A DNA stretch of 17,806 nt, from contig JAEXSY010000011.1 of assembly GCA_023440105.1 (NCBI GenBank), positions 1-17,806 on the forward strand. The letters run 5' to 3'. The position numbers and the translations under genes were made by a program. The notes below the pieces were generated by a model that did no database searches, was not told the origin of the DNA, and saw only the letters and a list, made by a program, of their open reading frames with translations. Positions within the stretch are counted from its first letter, which is position 1. Every line of letters starts with the position of its first letter. The DNA comes from Bacillota bacterium (GTDB lineage Bacteria > Bacillota > Clostridia > Clostridiales > Clostridiaceae). This document shows, in pieces, positions 7,168-14,222 of this stretch.

Positions 7168-7197
7168 TAATTATGGACAACATCAAAATTTATATTC
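7168..7197 (-). promoter_or_regulatory. Candidate sigma-E promoter upstream of ywmB-murA-spoIID
   Basis: On the minus strand GAATATAA (7190-7197), a 14-base spacer and CATAATTA (7168-7175) partly match sigma-E. No good sigma-A -35 fits the overlapping TATACT (7164-7169). If real, it would induce murA together with spoIID in the mother cell. The leader would be only about 15 bases. Confidence 0.25.
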
Positions 7198-7283
7198 ATA
7201 TTTTTTACACAAATACCAAATATATATTACTAATATATAGTGAAGGGACAGAAAGGTGATTTTTTTTACTTAACAATTGCAAT

Positions 7284-7330
7284 AAAAAATCTCTAAAGAA
7301 ATAATTATGGATAATTATTTCTTTAGAGAT
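7284..7330 (-). terminator. Strong terminator of the thiolase gene, 20-bp perfect stem
   Basis: The arms at 7289-7308 and 7311-7330 are perfect 20-base inverted copies with only two bases (GG) between them. On the minus strand the hairpin is followed by six T, the last arm base plus the complement of 7284-7288. It lies 17 bases after the thiolase stop and isolates that gene from ywmB. Confidence 0.88.
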
Positions 7331-7346
7331 AAAGCTTGTCCTTATT

Positions 7347-8528
7347 TTATTGTCTTTCAACTATCAGAGCGGTTCCCATACCGCCACCAATACATAGAGT
7401 AGCTAATCCTTTTTTTGCATCTCTCTTTTCCATTTCATAGAGAAGAGTTACAAGTATTCTAGCTCCAGAAGCCCCTACAGGATGTCCAATTGCTATAGCT
7501 CCTCCGTTTACATTAACCTTATCCATATCAAACTTTAAATCTCTTGCAACAGCAATGCTTTGAGCTGCAAAAGCTTCATTTGCTTCAATAAGATCTAAAT
7601 CATCTATAGTCATATCAGCTTTTTCTAAGGCAGCCTTAGTAGCATAGAAAGGACCATAACCCATTATTGATGGTTCTAATCCCTTTGAGCCGTAAGAAAC
7701 TATCTTAGCTAGAGGCTTTAATCCAAGCTCTTCAGCTTTATCAGCACTCATTAATACAAGAGCAGCAGCACCATCATTAATTCCAGATGCATTTCCTGCT
7801 GTAACTGTTCCATCCTTTTTAAAGGCAGGTCTTAACTTAGAAAGCCCAGCCATAGAAGCTCCAAACCTTGGGAATTCATCAGTATCAAATACTATAGGAT
7901 CTCCTTTTCTTTGAGGAATCTCTACCTTTACAATCTCATCCTTAAACCTTCCAGCTTTGATTGCTGCTTCAGCTTTGTTTTGGGAACTTACCGCAAAGGC
8001 GTCTTGATCCTCTCTAGTAATACCCCACTGCTCGGCTATGTTTTCTGCTGTAATTCCCATGTGCACATTGTCAAAGGCATCAGTCAATGCATCATTAATC
8101 ATCGTGTCCACCATCTTACCGTCACCCATTCTTTGTCCCCATCTAGCACTCCTAAGGACATAAGGTGCCTGGGACATATTTTCAGTTCCTCCAGCTACAA
8201 CAACATCAGCATCTCCAAGCTTTATAAGCTGAGCAGCTAAGGATACAGTCCTAAGACCTGATCCACATACCATATTTATAGTCATTGCAGGAATCTCTAC
8301 TGGGAGACCTGCCTTCACAGCACTTTGTCTCGCTACATTTTGACCAAGACCTGCTTGTATTACATTTCCCATGAGAACTTCATTTACCTGTTCTGGCTTT
8401 ATACCAGCTCTGTTAACTGCTTCTTTAATTACCAAAGCGCCTAAATCTGCTGCTGATACATCTTTTAAACTTCCGCCAAAGGAACCCACGGCAGTTCTAA
8501 CTGCGCTTACAATCACTACTTCTCTCAT
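7347..8528 (-). CDS. thlA: Acetyl-CoA acetyltransferase (thiolase)
   Basis: The 393-residue enzyme condenses two acetyl-CoA to acetoacetyl-CoA, the entry step of clostridial butyrate or butanol fermentation, in the cytosol. The catalytic set is complete: Cys88 in [10 protein letters not shown] (acyl acceptor), His349 in [16 protein letters not shown] and Cys379 in TLCIGGGMG. The whole length matches biosynthetic thiolases such as C. acetobutylicum ThlA, in which the two cysteines can form a redox-switch disulfide; whether this protein does the same is inference. ATG at 8528 follows AGGAGG with 8-base spacing. It is flanked by terminators on both sides, so it is monocistronic. Upstream there are an extended -10 promoter and a second promoter overlapped by a Rex-like box, fitting control by NADH/NAD+ ratio. 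Confidence 0.95.
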   Translation of the reverse strand: MREVVIVSAVRTAVGSFGGSLKDVSAADLGALVIKEAVNRAGIKPEQVNEVLMGNVIQAGLGQNVARQSAVKAGLPVEIPAMTINMVCGSGLRTVSLAAQLIKLGDADVVVAGGTENMSQAPYVLRSARWGQRMGDGKMVDTMINDALTDAFDNVHMGITAENIAEQWGITREDQDAFAVSSQNKAEAAIKAGRFKDEIVKVEIPQRKGDPIVFDTDEFPRFGASMAGLSKLRPAFKKDGTVTAGNASGINDGAAALVLMSADKAEELGLKPLAKIVSYGSKGLEPSIMGYGPFYATKAALEKADMTIDDLDLIEANEAFAAQSIAVARDLKFDMDKVNVNGGAIAIGHPVGASGARILVTLLYEMEKRDAKKGLATLCIGGGMGTALIVERQ

Positions 8529-8570
8529 TTTTAAACCTCCTAAATTTTAAATCCATTTCCACACAAATCA

Positions 8571-8579
8571 ATTATATCA
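8571..8579 (-). promoter_or_regulatory. Extended -10 promoter of the thiolase gene
   Basis: The minus strand reads TGATATAAT, an extended -10 (TGnTATAAT). The -35 region at suitable spacing is poor (TTTCAA). The start would be near 8564, about 36 bases before the ATG, a typical leader length. Confidence 0.5.
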
Positions 8580-8776
8580 TCATTTCGAATTTCTTGAAAA
8601 TAAACTCAATAACCAAATAAGCTCATATTTCTTAATTAGCTTCAAATATATTGTTATTTTTTTAACTATCCTAAGTATTCTGAATTATTTTTTTACTCAT
8701 ATATCCTTGATAATTTTAATTAACAAATGACTTTACTAAAATAATTGCAATTTCATCCTTAATAATCCAGGAAATT

Positions 8777-8805
8777 TTTATAATTATTTGTTAAATTTAC
8801 AACAA
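8777..8805 (-). promoter_or_regulatory. Distal thiolase promoter overlapped by a Rex-like operator
   Basis: On the minus strand TTGTTG (8800-8805), a 17-base spacer and TATAAA (8777-8782) form a sigma-A-type promoter. Positions 8788-8805 on the plus strand read TTGTTAAATTTACAACAA, matching 12 of 14 defined bases of the Rex box TTGTTAA-N4-TTAACAA and covering the -35 and half the spacer. Rex is an NADH-sensing repressor that controls thiolase and other fermentation genes in clostridia. Use of this site is inferred. Confidence 0.4.
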
Positions 8806-8840
8806 TCATTGTTAAATAATATACTATTATAAAGATCAAT

Positions 8841-8865
8841 AAAGCAGCATGAATCATGCTGCTTT
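8841..8865 (-). terminator. Terminator of upp and the genes before it
   Basis: AAAGCAGCATGA (8841-8852) and TCATGCTGCTTT (8854-8865) are perfect inverted copies around one base, so the stem is about 10-11 bp with a small loop. It lies 7 bases after the upp stop. The T tract on the minus strand is interrupted (TTTATTGATCTTT) but the stem is strong. Confidence 0.75.
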
Positions 8866-8872
8866 ACTGCTA

Positions 8873-9502
8873 TTATTTTGTTCCAAAAAGTCTATCCCCT
8901 GCATCTCCCAAGCCAGGCACTATGTAGCCATGTTCATTTAATTTTTCATCTATTGAACCAACATAAATATCTACATCTGGATGAGTATTCTGAACAAGCT
9001 TTATACCCTCTGGAGCACTAATTAAGCATACAAGTCTTATATTTTTAGCCCCTCTTTTTTTAAGGAGAGTAATAGCATCTGATGCAGAACCTCCTGTAGC
9101 AAGCATAGGATCAACAACTATCACATCTCTTTCTTCTATATCCTGAGGCAGCTTACAGAAGTATTCCACTGGCTGAAGGGTTTCTTCATCTCTATATAAG
9201 CCTATGTGACCAACCTTAGCAGCAGGAATGAGCTTAAGCATTCCATCAACCATTCCTAGTCCAGCTCTTAATATAGGTACTATTGCTGTTTTCTTTCCTG
9301 ATAGCATATGGCATTTAGTTTTGCAGATAGGAGTTTCTATTTCCACCTCTTCTGTCTGAAGGTCTCTTGTCACTTCATAAGCTAGAAGCATTGATACCTC
9401 TTCTACAAGTTCACGAAAATCCTTTGAACCGGTATTTTTATCTCTAATAAAAGCTAGCTTATGTTGGATTAGTGGATGTGTTATTTGTGTTACTTTACTC
9501 AT
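8873..9502 (-). CDS. upp: Upp, uracil phosphoribosyltransferase
   Basis: The 209-residue enzyme converts uracil and PRPP to UMP, the main uracil salvage step, in the cytosol. The PRPP loop is [16 protein letters not shown] (129-144), preceded by [13 protein letters not shown] (76-88). The uracil-binding C-terminus [17 protein letters not shown] (192-208) is intact and the length is exactly that of the family. ATG at 9502 has an AGGGGG box at about 9-base spacing. It is the last gene of the minus-strand group ywlC-ywlE-rpiB-upp, 49 bases after rpiB, and is closed by the hairpin at 8841-8865. In B. subtilis upp also ends this neighbourhood, with ywlG and glyA between rpiB and upp; those two genes are missing here. 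Confidence 0.97.
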   Translation of the reverse strand: MSKVTQITHPLIQHKLAFIRDKNTGSKDFRELVEEVSMLLAYEVTRDLQTEEVEIETPICKTKCHMLSGKKTAIVPILRAGLGMVDGMLKLIPAAKVGHIGLYRDEETLQPVEYFCKLPQDIEERDVIVVDPMLATGGSASDAITLLKKRGAKNIRLVCLISAPEGIKLVQNTHPDVDIYVGSIDEKLNEHGYIVPGLGDAGDRLFGTK

Positions 9503-9551
9503 TTGATATTCCCCCTATATAAACAATAATTGATTAAAATTAGTGATTTAA

Positions 9552-9998
9552 CTATAGCTTATTATTTTCAATTTCAGAAATTTTATTAATCCTTCTAAGA
9601 TGCCTATCACCTTCAAAGGAGCTACTTAAAAAGGTATCTACTATTTCCAGGGCGAGTCCTGGTCCAATAACCCTTTCTCCCATGGTGAGAATATTAGCGT
9701 TATTATGTTCTCTTGCGGCATGAGCACTAAAGGTGTCATGACAAAGAGCTGCTCTTATTCCCTTAACCTTATTAGCAGCTATACCTATACCAATTCCTGT
9801 ACCGCAGATTAATATTCCCAGGTCATATTCTTTAGAAACTACTGCTTCTGAAACCTCTATTGCTATATCTGGATAATCACAGGAAACCTCACTGTAAGTT
9901 CCAAAATCCTTATAGCCTATTCCTTTACTTTTCAGATGCTCAATAACTTGACTTTTAAGTGAAAAGCCGCCAAGGTCACTGCCAATTGCAATTTTCAT
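9552..9998 (-). CDS. rpiB: RpiB, ribose-5-phosphate isomerase B, with an unusual Leu9
   Basis: The 148-residue product belongs to the RpiB/LacAB sugar-phosphate isomerase family. It should interconvert ribose 5-phosphate and ribulose 5-phosphate, linking the pentose phosphate pathway to PRPP supply for the neighbouring upp. The active-site Cys65 and Thr67 in ILICGTGIGIGIAANK, His98 in REHNNAN, Arg109 and the C-terminal Arg132 and Arg136 (GDRHLRRI) are present. The N-terminal motif, normally GSDHAG or GSDHGG, reads GSDLGG. The conserved His, linked to phosphate binding in studied RpiB enzymes, is Leu9, with codon CTT. ATG at 9998 follows AAGGAGG. Synteny (B. subtilis ywlF is rpiB, next to ywlE) supports RpiB over the LacA, LacB or allose-phosphate relatives, but altered substrate use is possible. 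Confidence 0.88.
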   Translation of the reverse strand: MKIAIGSDLGGFSLKSQVIEHLKSKGIGYKDFGTYSEVSCDYPDIAIEVSEAVVSKEYDLGILICGTGIGIGIAANKVKGIRAALCHDTFSAHAAREHNNANILTMGERVIGPGLALEIVDTFLSSSFEGDRHLRRINKISEIENNKL

Positions 9999-10069
9999 CT
10001 TACTTCCTCCTTAAAAATACTAATCAATTATCTAGTACTTATATATTTGTAAAAAAAGAGATAGTAAGC

Positions 10070-10522
10070 CTATAAATTACTATCCCCTTCTATTTTTACC
10101 AATAACTCATCTATTAAATTTTCAAGCTCAGTATAGGTTTCTCTATAAATACTAATAGAGCCACCGTAAGGGTCCATAACATCACCTTTAACGCCGACAT
10201 ATTCCTTTAATGAGAATACTTTATTTTTAAGCTCAGGAAATCTATTTAAAATAGCTTCCTTAATGTAAGCTGTCATGGTTAAAATAATATCCATTTCTTC
10301 TAGTATGCTAGAAGTTAATTGAACAGCTTTTCTGCCTCTTATATCAGCTTCTAAGGCTTCCAGGGCAATATAGGATGAATTATTAGATGCAGTACTTCCT
10401 GGTACAATAGATATACCAGCAGAATAGGCCTTCATATCCTCTTTATTCTTTTTGTTATTAAAAATAACTTCTGCCAAAGGGCTTCTACAGGTATTTCCTG
10501 TACAAACGAATAAAACCTTCAT
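10070..10522 (-). CDS. ywlE: YwlE-like low-molecular-weight phosphatase, probable protein-arginine phosphatase
   Basis: The 150-residue protein has the low-molecular-weight phosphatase fold. The P-loop CTGNTCRS holds the nucleophile Cys7 and Arg13. The general acid Asp is in VMDPYGGS (Asp117). Thr11 in the loop is the residue that in B. subtilis YwlE favours phospho-arginine, where tyrosine phosphatases carry Ile. This suggests it removes phosphate from arginines, opposing McsB kinase in CtsR/Clp quality control. Synteny agrees, since it lies between ywlC and rpiB as in B. subtilis. It starts only 12 bases after the ywlC stop, with GAGGAGG before the ATG, so the two are co-transcribed. A tyrosine phosphatase or an arsenate reductase-like role is the alternative. 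mcsB is not in the window. Confidence 0.85.
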   Translation of the reverse strand: MKVLFVCTGNTCRSPLAEVIFNNKKNKEDMKAYSAGISIVPGSTASNNSSYIALEALEADIRGRKAVQLTSSILEEMDIILTMTAYIKEAILNRFPELKNKVFSLKEYVGVKGDVMDPYGGSISIYRETYTELENLIDELLVKIEGDSNL

Positions 10523-10534
10523 ACTGCCTCCTCA

Positions 10535-11584
10535 TTAAACCTTTATTATATCGTACCCTGCTGCTTTGGTAAGTCTATTCATTATGGCTGTACCTATTCC
10601 TTCTCTAGGGAAGGCTTCCGATAATACAATATCCAGACCTTTATCATCGCAGGCTCTAAGAGTTTCAAACAAGTTATGTGCTGCAGTCTCAGGCTTAATC
10701 CTTGTCCCTAACACCATAACCTCACCCTTAGGATATTTATCCTTTGATTCTTCCGTAGCCAATATACCTACCATTAAATTTTGTTCTATATAATTTAACA
10801 CCATTTCATTGATTTTTTCAATAGTTTTTTCTAAATCTCCCTCTATTATTATAACCTTTGCCTTAGGAGCATAGTGCTTATACTTCATCCCTGGTGCCTT
10901 TGGCTTAAGATTATCCTTAGGCTTTTCTAGTAGTGAAGGATCTATATATATATCCTTTCTAACCTCCTGAAGCATCTCTAAGGTTACTGCCCCTGGCCTC
11001 AAAATACATGGTGGTTCTACAGAACAATCAATTATTGTAGACTCAACCCCTACAGCGCTCATCTCTCCTCCAAGTATGTAGTCTACTCTCCCCTTCAAAT
11101 CCTCTACACATCTCTCCATGTCTGTAGGACTAGGTCTTCCACTTATATTAGCAGAAGGAGCTGCTATAGGAACGCCGCTTTCAGCTATGAGCTTAAGAGC
11201 TATAGGAGAGTTGGGCATGCGTATTCCTACGGTATCAAGGTTTGCACTGGTTTTATCTGGAACAATAGAAGATTTCTCCAGAATTATAGTTAAAGGTCCG
11301 GGCCAAAAAGCATCCATAAGCTCTTTTGCTAGTGGGTGCACCTTTTTCACATAAGGAGAAACATCCTTATCTGCCACATGAATAATTAGAGGGTTATCCT
11401 GCGGTCTTCCTTTTGCTAAAAATATCTTTTCCACGGCAGCTGCATCTAAAGCGTTTGCTCCAAGACCATACACCGTTTCCGTAGGGAAGGCAACAAGACC
11501 ACCCTTTTTAATAACCTCTGCCGCTTCTTTTATAGCTATATTATCAATATCACTTTTATCTATAAAGGCTACTTTTGTATCCAA
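10535..11584 (-). CDS. ywlC: YwlC/Sua5, threonylcarbamoyl-AMP synthase
   Basis: The 349-residue enzyme makes threonylcarbamoyl-AMP from threonine, bicarbonate and ATP, the first step of t6A37 tRNA modification, which TsaBDE completes. The N-terminal YrdC domain (about 1-205) shows AFPTETVYGLGANA (32-45), AKGRPQDNPL (57-66, with Lys58 and Arg60) and APSANISGRPS (142-152, with Ser144 and Asn146). The linker PKAPGMKYKHYAP (228-240) and a C-terminal Sua5 domain follow, so it is the long Sua5 type like B. subtilis YwlC (about 346 residues). The open frame reaches 11692, but the first 36 codons run back through the intergenic gap into the ZIP gene and carry no family sequence. A TTG at 11582-11584 follows a purine-rich AAGGAAGAGGGAG stretch and gives the expected length. 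Confidence 0.95.
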   Translation of the reverse strand: MDTKVAFIDKSDIDNIAIKEAAEVIKKGGLVAFPTETVYGLGANALDAAAVEKIFLAKGRPQDNPLIIHVADKDVSPYVKKVHPLAKELMDAFWPGPLTIILEKSSIVPDKTSANLDTVGIRMPNSPIALKLIAESGVPIAAPSANISGRPSPTDMERCVEDLKGRVDYILGGEMSAVGVESTIIDCSVEPPCILRPGAVTLEMLQEVRKDIYIDPSLLEKPKDNLKPKAPGMKYKHYAPKAKVIIIEGDLEKTIEKINEMVLNYIEQNLMVGILATEESKDKYPKGEVMVLGTRIKPETAAHNLFETLRACDDKGLDIVLSEAFPREGIGTAIMNRLTKAAGYDIIKV

Positions 11585-11616
11585 AACAACTCCCTCTTCC
11601 TTCTGTGAATAAAATT

Positions 11617-12339
11617 CTATATTAAGTTTATCATTACAAACCCTAATGTCAACCCAATGATTGCACTTAACCCTGTGATGATACCAGACCAAAGCTTGTT
11701 TGATTCCGGTATAAGCTCAGCAAAAACCACATACATCATTATCCCGGAAGCCAGAGATAGACAGGCCCCTAAATAATAATCTGAAACATTTCCTAAGGAC
11801 ACACCTATAGCTGCCCCTAGAGCTGTGGGGAGGGCTGTAACAAAAGCGTAAAATATGATTTTTGAAATTCTTACTCCTTTTGCCATAAGAGGTGCCGTAA
11901 CAGCAAGTCCTTCAGGAACATCGTGGATGGCTATGATTAGGCTCATACCTATACCTAAGTTTTTATCTAATAAAAAGCCACTACCCATAATAATTCCTTC
12001 TGGAAGATTATGCAGCATAAGTCCTAAGGCTGTTACAAAGGCCATCTGGCCATAGCTATCCTGAGACCTATCCTTACCTGTTAATATTTCGATAAACAAA
12101 ACAATTATTATGCCCAGAGCATAAAAAAGCACAGCGGATATCAGTCCGATTTTTTCCACTCCCTCTGGTATAAGCTCAAATACTATAACAGAAAGCATCA
12201 AGCCACCGGCAAGACCCATAATTACGCTGAGGAATCTTTTACCAGGCTTTCTTATAACCATGCCTAGGGATGCCCCCACCATAGTCCCCATCAACGAAAT
12301 TCCCATGGATAATAAAACAATATATATGTAATTAAGCAT
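11617..12339 (-). CDS. ZIP-family divalent metal transporter
   Basis: The 240-residue membrane protein belongs to the ZIP (ZupT/GufA) family, which usually imports zinc, iron or manganese. The paired metal-site motifs HNLPEG (residues 110-115) and HDVPEG (139-144) lie in transmembrane helices, and ELIPE occurs twice (55-59 and 208-212). About eight hydrophobic segments are visible (roughly 4-28, 36-55, 65-86, 100-122, 128-150, 160-184, 187-210, 216-240). The open frame extends 15 codons upstream, but AAGGGGG (12346-12352) sits 6 bases from the ATG at 12339, which is chosen. It is 32 bases before ywlC. In B. subtilis the matching slot holds the manganese exporter MntP, an unrelated family. Metal specificity and direction cannot be read from the sequence. 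Confidence 0.88.
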   Translation of the reverse strand: MLNYIYIVLLSMGISLMGTMVGASLGMVIRKPGKRFLSVIMGLAGGLMLSVIVFELIPEGVEKIGLISAVLFYALGIIIVLFIEILTGKDRSQDSYGQMAFVTALGLMLHNLPEGIIMGSGFLLDKNLGIGMSLIIAIHDVPEGLAVTAPLMAKGVRISKIIFYAFVTALPTALGAAIGVSLGNVSDYYLGACLSLASGIMMYVVFAELIPESNKLWSGIITGLSAIIGLTLGFVMINLI

Positions 12340-12443
12340 AATAATCCCCCTTAAGAGCTCCAATATATTTAAATAATATGACATTTAAATACTATTGCTT
12401 CTTTAGGAGGATTATTACAAAATATCATTATTTTATTTTCCTA

Positions 12444-13022
12444 TCAAACATATCTGATCTTTTTAATATTATCTATGCTATTATCAGTAAAAACTGCATT
12501 GGAAGTATTTTTATATAAGGTATTAAGCAGCTCATATTTATAAAAGCCTCCGTTATTTACAGCAACTAGATAATAATCAAATTCGGGATTTAATCTTTTT
12601 AGCCTCATGTATTCCTTTTGGAGAAGAGGATATTTTTTCATACCTTCTTCTGTTACAGGCTTAAAGATTCTATCTCGTCCCCTTTGAGTGGTGATAATAA
12701 ATATCCTTATATCGTAATTCTCACCTTCAGTATGTACAAGCATTACCTTCTCTAAAATAATTGAATGCTTCTTTTTCAAAACCCCAATCTTTAATACTAC
12801 TCTTCCCCTTACTATGTCAAAATCTAAATAATCCTTATTCTTAGTAATAATAATCGCAGCTACTATCATAACTTCTAAAATTCCTAAATACACCAGGTAA
12901 AAAATTTCTGTCTTACCTGTATAATAGACAACGGCAGGGAGTAAAAAAAATAAAAATATCATAAAAAAGTTAAACCTTTTTATAGATTTTCTCTGCCTCT
13001 CATAAGCCTTAAAAACATCCAT
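12444..13022 (-). CDS. Unrecognised two-helix membrane protein, PH-like domain possible
   Basis: I do not recognise this 192-residue protein. After a short basic N-terminus (MDVFKAYERQRKSIKRFN) come two adjacent membrane helices (about residues 19-35 and 39-60), then a cytosolic domain. Residues about 67-112 (VRGRVVLKIGVLKKKHSIIL and a beta-rich continuation) look like the bacterial PH-like domains (bPH_2) of small membrane proteins, in which a beta strand follows two helices. This is a resemblance, not an identification. The C-terminal part (KKYPLLQKEYMRLKRLNPEFDYYL) may be helical. The frame opens with TTG at 13040, but AGAGGTG at 13028-13034 sits 5 bases before the ATG at 13022. It follows the prfA terminator, so it may begin the downstream group or depend on read-through. 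Confidence 0.75.
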   Translation of the reverse strand: MDVFKAYERQRKSIKRFNFFMIFLFFLLPAVVYYTGKTEIFYLVYLGILEVMIVAAIIITKNKDYLDFDIVRGRVVLKIGVLKKKHSIILEKVMLVHTEGENYDIRIFIITTQRGRDRIFKPVTEEGMKKYPLLQKEYMRLKRLNPEFDYYLVAVNNGGFYKYELLNTLYKNTSNAVFTDNSIDNIKKIRYV

Positions 13023-13045
13023 CAATACACCTCTTATCAAAAAAT

Positions 13046-13070
13046 AAAAAAGCCCTACATATGTAAGGCT
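13046..13070 (-). terminator. Terminator of the tdk-prmC-prfA transcript
   Basis: On the minus strand AGCCTTACATATGTAGGGCT (complement of 13051-13070) folds into a stem of about 8 bp with one G-T pair and a 4-base loop. It is followed by TTTTTTATTTTTT. It lies 6 bases after the prfA stop and just before the start of the next minus-strand gene. Confidence 0.82.
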
Positions 13071-13076
13071 TAAAGA

Positions 13077-14162
13077 TTATACTTCATCACTGTTACCCAT
13101 TAGTTTAAGCTTTTCTGCCTGATCATAGGTAATAAGAGCATTGATCATTTCATCTAAATCACCCTCTAAAAAGCTTTCTAGCTTATATAAGGTGAGCCCT
13201 ATTCTATGATCCGTAACCCTTCCCTGGGGATAATTGTAGGTTCTGATTCTTTCACTTCTATCCCCTGTACCAACCTGGCTCTTTCTATCCTCAGCAATAC
13301 CAGCATTTCTTTCTGCTTCAGCCTTTTCATACAATCTAGCCATAAGAACCTTCATAGCCTTTTCTTTATTTTTAAGCTGTGACTTTTCGTCCTGGCAGGA
13401 TACAACCATTCCTGATGGCAAATGGGTTATTCTAACAGCTGAATCTGTTGTATTAACACTCTGACCACCGTGGCCTGAAGATCTATATACATCAATTCTT
13501 AAATCTTTTTCGTTTATTTCTATGTCCACATCTTCCACCTCAGGAAGCACTGCAACAGTAGCAGTTGAGGTGTGGATTCTACCACTGGATTCTGTATCAG
13601 GTACTCTCTGAACCCTGTGAACTCCACTTTCATATTTTAGCTTGCTGTAAGCTCCGCTCCCCTTAATCATAAATACAACTTCCTTAAGGCCTCCAATATC
13701 AGTTTCATTGGAATTCATGAGTTCAACCTTCCAGCGTTGGTTTTCTGCATATCTAGTATACATTCTAAAGAGATTATAGGCAAAGAGTGCTGCCTCTTCT
13801 CCACCAGCTCCACCTCTAATTTCAACAAATACGTTCTTGTCATCATTAGGGTCCTTTGGAAGAAGAAGAATCTGAAGCTTTTCCTCCAGCTCTGTCTGCT
13901 GAGCTGATAGGTCCTTTATCTCTTCTTGTATCATATCCTTCATATCTTTGTCAGTCTCTTCATTGAAGAGCTCTTTACTGTCCTCTAACTCTTCTAATAC
14001 AACTTTATAATTTTTGTACTCATTAACTATCTGTTCTAACTCCGCATGCTCCTTACATAGCCTCTGCCATTCTTTTTGATTGGCCATTACTGAAGGATCA
14101 CTGATTTTAACTGATAACTCTTCATACTTATTTTCTATAAAGGTAAGTCTATCAAGTATCAT
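13077..14162 (-). CDS. prfA: PrfA, peptide chain release factor 1
   Basis: The 361-residue class I release factor reads UAA and UAG in the ribosomal A site and triggers peptide release. The GGQ catalytic motif is [18 protein letters not shown] (GGQ at 232-234); its glutamine is the substrate of PrmC, encoded just upstream. The codon-reading PxT motif is PDT (188-190) in [18 protein letters not shown]. PxT rather than SPF marks it as RF1, not RF2. The N-terminal coiled region (1-105) and the length are normal. ATG at 14162 has GGAG at 7-base spacing. It follows the DUF1385-PrmC gene by 60 bases and ends at a clear terminator. Confidence 0.98.
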   Translation of the reverse strand: MILDRLTFIENKYEELSVKISDPSVMANQKEWQRLCKEHAELEQIVNEYKNYKVVLEELEDSKELFNEETDKDMKDMIQEEIKDLSAQQTELEEKLQILLLPKDPNDDKNVFVEIRGGAGGEEAALFAYNLFRMYTRYAENQRWKVELMNSNETDIGGLKEVVFMIKGSGAYSKLKYESGVHRVQRVPDTESSGRIHTSTATVAVLPEVEDVDIEINEKDLRIDVYRSSGHGGQSVNTTDSAVRITHLPSGMVVSCQDEKSQLKNKEKAMKVLMARLYEKAEAERNAGIAEDRKSQVGTGDRSERIRTYNYPQGRVTDHRIGLTLYKLESFLEGDLDEMINALITYDQAEKLKLMGNSDEV

Positions 14163-14222
14163 TTTATCACTCCGTTATATTTTTCTCATAGTTTACTATT
14201 ATATCATTTATTTGTTATATTA

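Larger units (their letters stand above)
8529..8872. other. 344-base regulatory region upstream of the thiolase gene
   Basis: This very AT-rich gap contains the thiolase ribosome binding site, an extended -10 promoter (8571-8579), a distal promoter overlapped by a Rex-like palindrome (8777-8805), further TTGTTAA/TTAACAA half-sites (8719-8725 as TTAACAA, 8809-8815 as TTGTTAA) and the upp terminator (8841-8865). No credible small gene was seen on either strand. Confidence 0.65.
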
